This document shows, piece by piece, positions 26,026-33,467 of a stretch of 33,467 bases of DNA. The stretch's first letter is position 1; each line of letters begins with the position of its first letter. Origin of the DNA: Deltaproteobacteria bacterium (GTDB lineage: Bacteria; Desulfobacterota; Binatia; Binatales; Binataceae); the NCBI GenBank assembly GCA_021827495.1, contig JAKAVN010000020.1:1-33467 (forward strand), in the 5' to 3' direction. The position numbers were made by a program, and so were the translations under genes. The notes below the pieces were generated by a model that saw only the letters and a list, made by a program, of their open reading frames with translations, was not told the DNA's origin and did not search any database.

Positions 26026-26566
26026 GTCCGACACCGCCATCCGCGGGACGACGATCCTGTGCGTGCGCCACGCGGGCCACGTGGTGGTCGCGGGCGACGG
26101 CCAGGTCAGCGTCGGCCAGACCATCATGAAGCACGGGGCGCGCAAGGTGCGCCGGCTGTACGAGGACAAGGTGCTGTCGGGCTTCGCCGGCTCGACCGCC
26201 GACGCGCTGACGCTGTTCGAGAAATTCGAGGGCAAGCTGCCGGAGTTCAACGGCAACCTGCGCCGGGCGGCGGTCGAGCTGGCCAAGGACTGGCGCACCG
26301 ACCGCGTGCTGCGGCGGCTGGAGGCGATGCTGATCGTCGCCGACCGCGAAAGCTCGCTTTTGATCTCGGGGCTGGGCGACGTGATCGAGCCCGACGACGG
26401 AATCCTGGCGATCGGGTCGGGCGGCAATTACGCACTGGCGGCGGCCCGCGCGCTGGTGCGCCATGCCCCGGCGATAAGCGCGCGCGAGATCGCGGAGAGC
26501 GCGATGCGGGTGGCCGCGGAGATCTGCGTGTACACCAACGGTCGGCTTATAATTGAAGAGTTGTAG
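26006..26566 (+). CDS. hslV: ATP-dependent protease proteolytic subunit HslV
   Basis: HslV is the threonine peptidase of the HslUV protease, a twelve-subunit double ring in the cytoplasm. The GTG at 26006 ([18 protein letters not shown]) is chosen because GAGGT precedes it at good spacing. The protein is 186 residues, with the Thr-Thr pair at 15-16 followed by [21 protein letters not shown], then [21 protein letters not shown] and [12 protein letters not shown]. The catalytic Thr is Thr15, so 14 residues must be removed as a propeptide, whereas the E. coli enzyme needs only Met removal. The C-terminus [13 protein letters not shown] is conserved. It overlaps xerC by 20 bases and precedes hslU by 74. 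Confidence 0.97.
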   Translation: MPIRAPESDTAIRGTTILCVRHAGHVVVAGDGQVSVGQTIMKHGARKVRRLYEDKVLSGFAGSTADALTLFEKFEGKLPEFNGNLRRAAVELAKDWRTDRVLRRLEAMLIVADRESSLLISGLGDVIEPDDGILAIGSGGNYALAAARALVRHAPAISAREIAESAMRVAAEICVYTNGRLIIEEL

Positions 26567-26640
26567 AGAGCCGGCGCCGCTGGCGCGCGCCCGCCGTGAC
26601 AGGGGCGCGCGGAGAAAGCGGCGCCCCGCTTGAAGGAGCA

Positions 26641-28008
<1,368 letters not shown>

Positions 28009-28080
28009 GATGACGGCCCGGCGGGCGCGTGCGGGATGGCGCGGGGCGGGCGGCGGCCATCCCGGCGGCGGAGAGAGACG

Positions 28081-28962
28081 GTGCAGGATCCAATCACAAG
28101 TGCGTCGGTACTGGTCGAGGCGCTGCCCTATATCCAGCGCTTTTGCGGCAAGACTTTCGTAATCAAGTACGGCGGCCACGCGATGGAAGCGGCGGATCTG
28201 CGCGAGAGCTTCGCCCAGGACGTGGTGCTGCTCAAGGCGGTCGGGATAAACCCGGTGGTGGTGCACGGCGGCGGCCCGCAGATCAACCAGCTCATCGAGC
28301 GGTTGGGGCTGAAATCGAGCTTCGTGCGCGGGATGCGGGTGACCGACGCGCCCACGATGGAAGCGGTCGAGATGGTGCTGCAGCGGCTCAACAAGGAGAT
28401 CGCCGCGCTCATCTCACGCCACGGCGGCCGCGCGGTCGGACTCTCGGGCAAGGACGGCGAGCTGATCGTCGCGCGCAAGCTCGAACTGATGGTTGACGAT
28501 CAAAGCGGCGCGCCAGCCAAGCTCGATATCGGACTGGTGGGCGAAGTCGCCGAAGTCAATCCGCAGGTCCTGCGCACGCTCGACAGCGCGGGCTTCATCC
28601 CGGTGATCGCGCCCATCGGCCATGGCCGCGACGGCCTGACTTACAACATCAACGCCGACGTCGCCGCGGGCGACCTCGCTGCCGCGCTCGGCGCCGAAAA
28701 GCTCATCCTGCTGACCGACGTCGAGGGCGTGAAGGGCAAAGACGGCAAGCTCATCCCGACGCTCACGGCCGCCGAGGCCAACCGGCTGATCGCGGCGGGC
28801 GCGATAAGTGATGGGATGATCCCCAAGGTGGAGTGCTGCATCGCGGCGCTCAAGGGCGGCGTCGGCAAGACGCACGTGCTCGACGGGCGCACGCGCCACG
28901 CGATCCTGCTCGAGATTTTCACCGAGTCGGGCGTGGGCACCCAGGTGGTGGCGGGCGGCTAG
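28081..28962 (+). CDS. argB: Acetylglutamate kinase
   Basis: ArgB phosphorylates N-acetylglutamate, the second step of arginine synthesis. The GTG at 28081 is preceded by GGAGAG and gives 293 residues. The amino-acid kinase fold shows KYGGHAM (29-35), [10 protein letters not shown], the adenine-side [16 protein letters not shown], and the C-terminal GGMIPKV-type stretch, here [11 protein letters not shown]. The N-terminal helix ([19 protein letters not shown]) is the type found in arginine-inhibited hexameric kinases, so feedback inhibition is likely (inference from family). argD follows 140 bases downstream. An in-frame ATG upstream at 28036 would add only arginine-rich sequence. Confidence 0.98.
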   Translation: MQDPITSASVLVEALPYIQRFCGKTFVIKYGGHAMEAADLRESFAQDVVLLKAVGINPVVVHGGGPQINQLIERLGLKSSFVRGMRVTDAPTMEAVEMVLQRLNKEIAALISRHGGRAVGLSGKDGELIVARKLELMVDDQSGAPAKLDIGLVGEVAEVNPQVLRTLDSAGFIPVIAPIGHGRDGLTYNINADVAAGDLAAALGAEKLILLTDVEGVKGKDGKLIPTLTAAEANRLIAAGAISDGMIPKVECCIAALKGGVGKTHVLDGRTRHAILLEIFTESGVGTQVVAGG

Positions 28963-29102
28963 GCCGCGGCGTATAGCCAGCCGGCAGGGCGAGCATTCCG
29001 CGCCGTCCTATGGCATACAGCTTAGGCGGCCCCGCCAGGCGCCCGCGCCCGAGCGCGCGCCCGGCGCGGCCGGGCCAGCGCAGAGGGCCAGAGAGGAGCC
29101 AG

Positions 29103-30311
29103 ATGAACAACGCCGAAATCGTTGAACTCGCCCATCAGAATCTCATCAACACCTACGGCTGCGTGCCGCTTGCCTTCGTGCGCGGCACCGGCGCCTATCT
29201 CTATGACGCTGACGGCAACCGCTACCTGGATTTCTTCTGCGGCCTCGCCGTGACTTCGCTCGGCCACGGCCATCCGCGCGTGGTGCGCGCGATCAAGGAG
29301 CAGGCCGAAAAGCTCACCCACGTCTCCAACGTCTTTCACACCGAGCCGATGGCGCGGCTGGCTGCGCGCCTATGCGGCCATTTCGGCGGCGGGCGCGTGT
29401 TCTTCGGCAACTCGGGAGCCGAAGCGAACGAGGCCGCGCTCAAGCTGGCGCGGCGCTGGGGCCACGATCGCGGCGCCGGCCGCTTCGAGGTAATCTCGAC
29501 CCTCGGCTCGTTTCATGGCCGCACCTTCGGCACGCTGAGCGCGACCGGCCAGGAAAAATATCATGTCGGCTTCCAGCCGCTGCTGCCGGGTTTTCACCTG
29601 GTCCCTTACGACGACCTCGAGGCGCTGGCTAAGGCGGTCCACGACGAGACGGTCGCGATCTTGCTCGAGCCGATCCAGGGCGAGGGCGGCGTGGTCACGC
29701 CGCGCGCCGACTATCTCAAGCGCGTGCGCGATCTCTGCGATCGGCGCAAAATCCTGCTCATCCTCGACGAGGTGCAGACTGGGATGGGCCGCACGGGCAA
29801 GCTCTTCGCCTACCAGCACGCCGGGGTCAAACCCGACATCATGACGCTGGCCAAGGCGCTGGGCGGCGGATTACCGATCGGCGCGATGATCGCCAAGGCC
29901 GAAATTGCGCAGAGCCTCACGCCGGGCAGCCACGGCTCGACCTTCGGCGGCAATCCGGTCGCCTGCGCCGCCGCGCTGGGCGTGCTCGACGCGCTGGAGC
30001 AGGACGGCGCGATGGAGAACGCGGCCAGCGTCGGCGGCTACATGCTCGAACGCCTGCGCAAGTTCGCCAAGGGATGCACGCGGGTGGCCGAGGTGCGCGG
30101 CTTGGGAATGATGATTGGCATCGTGCTGCGCGGCGAGGCCAAAAGCGTCGCCGACGCCTGCCTGCGCGAGCGCTTGCTGGTCAACGCCACGGCTAACAAC
30201 GTGCTGCGGCTGTTGCCGCCGCTCACGCTGACGCGCGAGGAGGCCGCCGCGGGGCTCGAGATAATCGAACGGGCGCTTGCCGGCACGCCCGCGCCAGCGG
30301 CAACACGATGA
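29103..30311 (+). CDS. argD: Acetylornithine aminotransferase
   Basis: ArgD is a class III PLP enzyme that converts N-acetylglutamate semialdehyde and glutamate to N-acetylornithine. The start ATG at 29103 (MNNAEIVELAHQNLI) follows GAGAGGAG; upstream in-frame sequence is low-complexity. Of 402 residues, the cofactor-binding parts are visible: FFGNSGAEANEAALKLAR (100-117), SFHGRTFGTLSATGQ, the Asp222 in LLILDEVQTGMGRTG that contacts the pyridine nitrogen, and the Schiff-base Lys251 in TLAKALGGGLPIG. It overlaps the argF start by four bases (ATGA), indicating translational coupling. Confidence 0.97.
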   Translation: MNNAEIVELAHQNLINTYGCVPLAFVRGTGAYLYDADGNRYLDFFCGLAVTSLGHGHPRVVRAIKEQAEKLTHVSNVFHTEPMARLAARLCGHFGGGRVFFGNSGAEANEAALKLARRWGHDRGAGRFEVISTLGSFHGRTFGTLSATGQEKYHVGFQPLLPGFHLVPYDDLEALAKAVHDETVAILLEPIQGEGGVVTPRADYLKRVRDLCDRRKILLILDEVQTGMGRTGKLFAYQHAGVKPDIMTLAKALGGGLPIGAMIAKAEIAQSLTPGSHGSTFGGNPVACAAALGVLDALEQDGAMENAASVGGYMLERLRKFAKGCTRVAEVRGLGMMIGIVLRGEAKSVADACLRERLLVNATANNVLRLLPPLTLTREEAAAGLEIIERALAGTPAPAATR

Positions 30312-31345
30312 CGGTGGGCGAGGCACAGCGCCGGCCCGCGCGCGCGGCCAGCGCGCCGCGCAACCGGAAGCGGCCGCGCGCCAAGCGCGACCTGCTCGAC
30401 CTGGGCTCGCTCAGCACCGCCGAATTGGCGGGCCTGTTGGAGCTGGCGGCGCGCCTGAAGGGCGAGCTGCGCGCTGGCCTCGAGCATCCCTACCTGCGCG
30501 GCCGCACGCTCGCGATGATTTTCCAGAAGCCCTCGCTGCGCACGCGGATCACGTTCGAGACCGGGATGGCGCAGCTCGGCGGCCACGCCATCTATCTCGC
30601 CCCGCAGGACATCGGGATCGGCGAGCGCGAGTCGGTCAAGGACGTGGCCCGTAATCTGTCGCGCTGGGTCGACCTCATCATGATCCGCACCTTCGCCCAT
30701 GAGATCTGCGTCGAACTGGCCCTGGAGGCGAGTGTGCCGGTGATCAACGGGCTCACCGACCTGTTGCATCCCTGCCAGTTGCTGGCTGACCTGCTCACCT
30801 TGCGCGAGCGTTTCGGCGATCTGAGCAAGTTGCGCGTCGCCTTCGTCGGCGACGGCTTCAATCTGGCCCAGAGCTGGATCGAGGCGGCCGCGCTCGCGCG
30901 CTTCGAATTGCGGCTCGGTTGCCCGGCGGGTTACGAGCCGCAGCGCGAGTTCGCCGACCGCCTGCGCCACGGCCAGCTCGGCCTCCTCACCCAAGACCCG
31001 CGCGAGGCGGTGCGCGGCGCCGACGTCATATACACCGACACTTGGACCTCGATGGGCCACGAGAAGGAGGCGGCGGCGCGCCGGCGCGACTTCAAGGCCT
31101 TCCAGGTCAACCGCGAGCTGCTCGGCCATGCCCGCCGCGGGGCGGTCGTGATGCATTGTCTGCCGGCCCATCGCGGCGAGGAAATCACCGACGAGGTGCT
31201 CGACGGCCCGCGCTCGCTGGTCCTCGACCAGGCTGAAAACCGCCTCCATGCGCAAAAGGCCGTGATGGTATGGCTGTTGCGCCCGGCGATAATCGGCTCG
31301 GCCACCGCCCCGGCGCCACTTAAGGCGCGGGCGCGAATGCCCTAA
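30308..31345 (+). CDS. argF: Ornithine carbamoyltransferase
   Basis: ArgF makes citrulline from ornithine and carbamoyl phosphate. The 345-residue protein has the carbamoyl phosphate loop SLRTRITFE (76-84), NGLTDLLHPCQ (148-158), the ornithine-side DTWTSMG, and MHCLPAHRGEEI with the active-site Cys. The start overlaps the argD stop (ATGA). This adds an unusual N-terminal extension of about 28 residues, almost all Arg, Ala, Pro and Lys; the usual protein begins near KRDLLDLGSLST, so a non-ATG start further in is possible. The binding loop usually written GDGNN reads GDGFN (181-185), a minor change. argG follows 9 bases later. Confidence 0.96.
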   Translation: MTVGEAQRRPARAASAPRNRKRPRAKRDLLDLGSLSTAELAGLLELAARLKGELRAGLEHPYLRGRTLAMIFQKPSLRTRITFETGMAQLGGHAIYLAPQDIGIGERESVKDVARNLSRWVDLIMIRTFAHEICVELALEASVPVINGLTDLLHPCQLLADLLTLRERFGDLSKLRVAFVGDGFNLAQSWIEAAALARFELRLGCPAGYEPQREFADRLRHGQLGLLTQDPREAVRGADVIYTDTWTSMGHEKEAAARRRDFKAFQVNRELLGHARRGAVVMHCLPAHRGEEITDEVLDGPRSLVLDQAENRLHAQKAVMVWLLRPAIIGSATAPAPLKARARMP

Positions 31346-31354
31346 GATGGCCGG

Positions 31355-32587
31355 GTGGCGACCTCTGAAATAAAAAAGCTGGTGCTCGCCTATTCGGGCG
31401 GGCTCGACACCTCGGTAATCCTGCGCTGGGTGCGGGACTTCTACCGCTGCGAGGTGGTGGCGTTTTGCGCCGACGTCGGCCAGGCCGACGAGACCGCCGG
31501 GCTCGAGCAGAAAGCGCTCCAGACCGGCGCGAGCAAGCTTTACCTCGAAGACCTGCGCGAAGAGTTCGCGCGCGACTTCGTCTTTCCGATGATGCGCGCC
31601 AACGCCGTCTATGAGAGCTACTACCTGCTCGGCACTGCGATCGCGCGCCCGGCAATCGCCAGGCGCCAGGTCGAAATCGCCCGCGCCGAGGGCGCCGACG
31701 CGGTCGGTCACGGTGCCACCGGCAAGGGCAACGATCAGGTGCGCTTTGAGTTCGCCTTCGCCCGCCTCGCGCCGGAGTTGAAGGTGGTCGCGCCGTGGCG
31801 CCATCCGCAATGGCCCTTCCGCGGACGCGCCGACATGCTCGCCTACGCCAGCGAGAAAAATATTCCCGTCCCGGTCACCGCCGCGAAGCCCTACTCGATG
31901 GACCGCAACCTGGTCCACGTCAGCTACGAGGGCGGCATCCTCGAAGACCCGTGGCGCGAGCCCTACGACGACATGTTCCGGATCACCGTGTCGCCGCAAA
32001 GCGCGCCCGACGCGCCCGAGTATGTCGAAGTCGAATACGCCGGCGGCGACCCGGTAGCGATAAACGGCGAGCGCCTTTCTCCGGCGGCGCTGATCGAGCG
32101 GGCCAACGCGCTCGCGGGGCGCCACGGCGTCGGCCGCGCCGACCTGGTCGAGAACCGCTACGTCGGGATCAAGTCGCGCGGCGTTTACGAGAGCCCGGGC
32201 GCGACGCTGCTGCTGCACGCGCATCGCGCGGTCGAGCAGCTCGCGCTCGACCGCGCGACCCTGCATCTGCGCGACTCGCTCATGCCGCGCTACGCCGAGA
32301 TGGTGTACAATGGGCACTGGTTCGCGCCGGAACGCGACGCGATGCAGGCGCTGATCGACCGCACGCAGCAGAGCGTGAGCGGCGTCGCGCGCCTGAAGCT
32401 TTTCAAGGGCGGCGTGTCGATCGCCGGGCGCAAGTCGCCCAATTCGCTCTATGATCTCGAGCTGGCGAGCTTCGAGGAGGCCGGCGCGTACCAGCAGGCC
32501 GACGCCGACGGGTTCATCCGGCTCAACTCGATGCGCCTGCGTGCGCTCGCGCGCCTGGGCCGCTGCAAACCCGAGGGCGGCCGCTAG
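31355..32587 (+). CDS. argG: Argininosuccinate synthase
   Basis: ArgG joins citrulline and aspartate with ATP. The GTG at 31355 is the only reasonable start, since homology begins at codon 5; the ribosome site is weak and it sits 9 bases after the argF stop. The 410-residue protein has the ATP pyrophosphatase loop AYSGGLDTS (12-20), [14 protein letters not shown] with the citrulline/aspartate-binding Gly-rich turn, and the conserved [23 protein letters not shown]. The C-terminal helix that supports tetramer formation is present. It is the last recognised arginine gene of the series; argH is not seen downstream. Confidence 0.98.
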   Translation: MATSEIKKLVLAYSGGLDTSVILRWVRDFYRCEVVAFCADVGQADETAGLEQKALQTGASKLYLEDLREEFARDFVFPMMRANAVYESYYLLGTAIARPAIARRQVEIARAEGADAVGHGATGKGNDQVRFEFAFARLAPELKVVAPWRHPQWPFRGRADMLAYASEKNIPVPVTAAKPYSMDRNLVHVSYEGGILEDPWREPYDDMFRITVSPQSAPDAPEYVEVEYAGGDPVAINGERLSPAALIERANALAGRHGVGRADLVENRYVGIKSRGVYESPGATLLLHAHRAVEQLALDRATLHLRDSLMPRYAEMVYNGHWFAPERDAMQALIDRTQQSVSGVARLKLFKGGVSIAGRKSPNSLYDLELASFEEAGAYQQADADGFIRLNSMRLRALARLGRCKPEGGR

Positions 32588-32602
32588 CCGGGACGCGGCG
32601 CC

Positions 32603-32776
32603 ATGGGCAAAGTGATCCAGTTCAGACCCGCGCGCCCGGCGCCGCGCCTGGTGCCGCGTCCAGGCCAGAAATGCCCCAAGTGCAATCACAAGATGGATGT
32701 TCACATCACGCATCCCAACGGCGTGACGAGTTGCGCGGCGCGCGGATGCTTCTGCCGCATCGCCGCCCCGCGCTGA
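32603..32776 (+). CDS. Very small cysteine-rich protein, possible zinc ribbon
   Basis: This 57-residue frame begins with the ATG at 32603, 15 bases after argG, and reads MGKVIQFRPARPAPRL before a CPKC pair (C24, C27) and a second cluster C44, C49 and C51 (SCAARGCFCR). The two cysteine clusters about 17 residues apart suggest a small zinc-binding ribbon. No strong ribosome site is present (GGACG upstream). It is probably read through from the arg transcript. I do not recognise a family. Coding is supported by cysteine pairing and an in-frame stop just before the following AT-richer spacer. Confidence 0.6.
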   Translation: MGKVIQFRPARPAPRLVPRPGQKCPKCNHKMDVHITHPNGVTSCAARGCFCRIAAPR

Positions 32777-32941
32777 GCGCGGCCGCCCCGCAGTGGTGGC
32801 CGTCCAAAGGTGAAAATCTTCACCCGTGACCAAAGCGGAGACCGACCGGCACCCAATACGTGGCGAACTTGACGGACCGTTTCCTGGAACAGGGGTTTTT
32901 TCTCTCTCTCCGGTTCCGACCACCTGTAGCGTCTACGCGTT
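32777..32941. other. Spacer between arg genes and the right-end gene
   Basis: No gene is seen. The spacer has a 6-bp hairpin GGTGAA/TTCACC at 32809-32824 with loop AATC, and then a terminator-like element at 32881-32901. Base composition is visibly less GC-rich than in the arg genes. Confidence 0.5.
32881..32901 (+). terminator. Candidate intrinsic terminator of the arg transcript
   Basis: TTCCTG pairs with CAGGGG (two wobble pairs) around a GAA loop, followed at once by six T residues (32896-32901) and a TC-rich run. The stem is weak, but the position after the last arg-side gene and the T-run fit an intrinsic terminator. Confidence 0.5.
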
Positions 32942-33072
32942 ATGATTGAGAACTTAGGGAGTCTCCTCATTCAACGTATTGAAATCCAAGCGCAGTTCGG
33001 GAATCGAATCGTCACAAGAGAGGACGGTCGCCGACTCCGGGATCTCATAGAGCAGCGCCTCAACGATCCGCC
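32942..33072 (+). pseudogene. 5' part of an unidentified gene, interrupted at an IS junction
   Basis: From the ATG at 32942 a frame reads MIENLGSLLIQRIEIQAQFG and then NRIVTREDGRRLRDLIEQRL before running into IS-derived sequence near 33073, where the frame no longer gives transposase. The segment has a compact, charged, protein-like composition and a lower GC content than its neighbours. The TREDGRRLRDLIE part resembles the start of STAS-like (DUF4325) domains, but this is a weak resemblance from memory. The rest of the gene is absent, so it looks like a remnant cut by an insertion or recombination. The exact end of the host-gene part is uncertain. Confidence 0.5.
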
Positions 33073-33467
33073 CAGTGCTTCATCGACGGCACTTTCGCCC
33101 CGGCTAAAAAAGGGGCGCGCAGGTCGGCAAGACCAAGCGGGGCAAGGGGACCAAGCTCATGGCGGTGGCGGACAGCGAGGGTCTTCCGCTCGCCGCGCAC
33201 GTGGCCAGTGCTTCGCCCCACGAGGTGACCCTGGTCGCGGCCACGCTCGATGAGCGCTTCGTGGTCGAGCAGCCCACCCGGCTCCTTGGCGATATGGCCT
33301 ACGACAGCGATCGGCTGGATGAAGCGATGCTGGAACGGGGCATCGAACTGATCGCGCCCAACCGCGCCAATCGCCGCCAGCGCACCCAGGCTGGCCGCCC
33401 GCTGCGGCGCTACCGGCGGCGCTGGAAGGTCGAACGGCTGTTCGCCTGGCTGCATAACTTCCGCCGT
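33073..33467 (+). mobile_element. IS5-family transposase, 5'-truncated and frameshifted, runs off the window
   Basis: From 33073 the sequence reads [14 protein letters not shown] in one frame and, after an A6G4 tract at 33106-33115, continues in the -1 frame as [54 protein letters not shown] and [15 protein letters not shown] to the edge. These are the DDE catalytic core motifs of IS5-family (IS427-like) transposases: the first Asp in FIDGT, the second in [10 protein letters not shown] and the Glu in KVERLF. The N-terminal part (about 100 residues) and the left inverted repeat are not visible, so the element is 5'-truncated here. The frame change is either a programmed -1 shift or an inactivating one-base deletion. 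About 35-40 residues and the right end lie outside the window. Confidence 0.9.

Noticed and set aside
32869-32897. TTGACG as a -35 box upstream of the right-end gene
   Set aside because: Seventeen bases downstream the sequence is GGGGTT, not a -10 element; the T-run there fits a terminator better.
30038-32923. A 961-codon open frame on the minus strand across argF and argG
   Set aside because: It is antisense to two certain arginine genes, has low-complexity Arg/Ala/Gly/His composition and no recognisable domains; such long shadows are expected at this GC content.

Overview
The window looks like a chromosomal piece of a high-GC, Gram-negative soil or environmental bacterium. The closest fit is the deltaproteobacterial / Desulfobacterota-like lineages, possibly Candidatus Binatota. 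This is inference from gene content: a cytochrome P450, an F420-type LLM oxidoreductase, a crotonase, a family III CoA-transferase and a propionyl-CoA carboxylase subunit, beside a xerC-hslV-hslU-argB-argD-argF-argG series of the kind seen in deltaproteobacteria. Outer-membrane-type lipoproteins and a MacAB exporter support a diderm envelope. No rRNA, tRNA, CRISPR array or prophage was seen.

Layout. 1-5.6 kb: acyl-CoA and oxidative metabolism. A partial carboxyltransferase (PccB-like, minus) runs off the left edge, followed by a small four-helix membrane protein (plus), a minus-strand set of crotonase, P450 and DUF192 lipoprotein, and a divergent LLM oxidoreductase. 5.6-6.7 kb: an alanine-zipper lipoprotein and a GST, closed by a very strong hairpin. 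7-10.4 kb (minus): a Ca2+/Na+ antiporter and an intact family B DNA polymerase. 10.6-12.6 kb: rpoD behind a near-consensus sigma70 promoter. 12.7-17.3 kb (minus): a CaiB-type CoA-transferase and two tandem paralogous polytopic membrane proteins of unknown function, one of visibly lower GC. 17.5-21 kb: macA-macB. 21.2-25 kb (minus): a zinc-ribbon protein, glmU and glmS, which make UDP-GlcNAc. 25.1-32.8 kb (plus): xerC-hslV-hslU-argB-argD-argF-argG and a small cysteine-rich protein. 32.9 kb to the end: the start of an unidentified gene running directly into a 5'-truncated, frameshifted IS5-family transposase that continues beyond the window.

How the genes work together. argB, argD, argF and argG cover acetylglutamate to argininosuccinate (argC, argJ and argH are not in view). 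hslVU forms one ATP-dependent protease. glmS and glmU supply cell-wall UDP-GlcNAc. macAB forms an efflux pump that would need an outer-membrane TolC-type partner encoded elsewhere. No complete, clearly new defence or mobile system is visible. The strongest leads are the tandem GT-C-like membrane proteins, the crotonase lacking both canonical glutamates, the short-period repeats in macA and upstream of glmU, and the gene/IS junction at the right edge.
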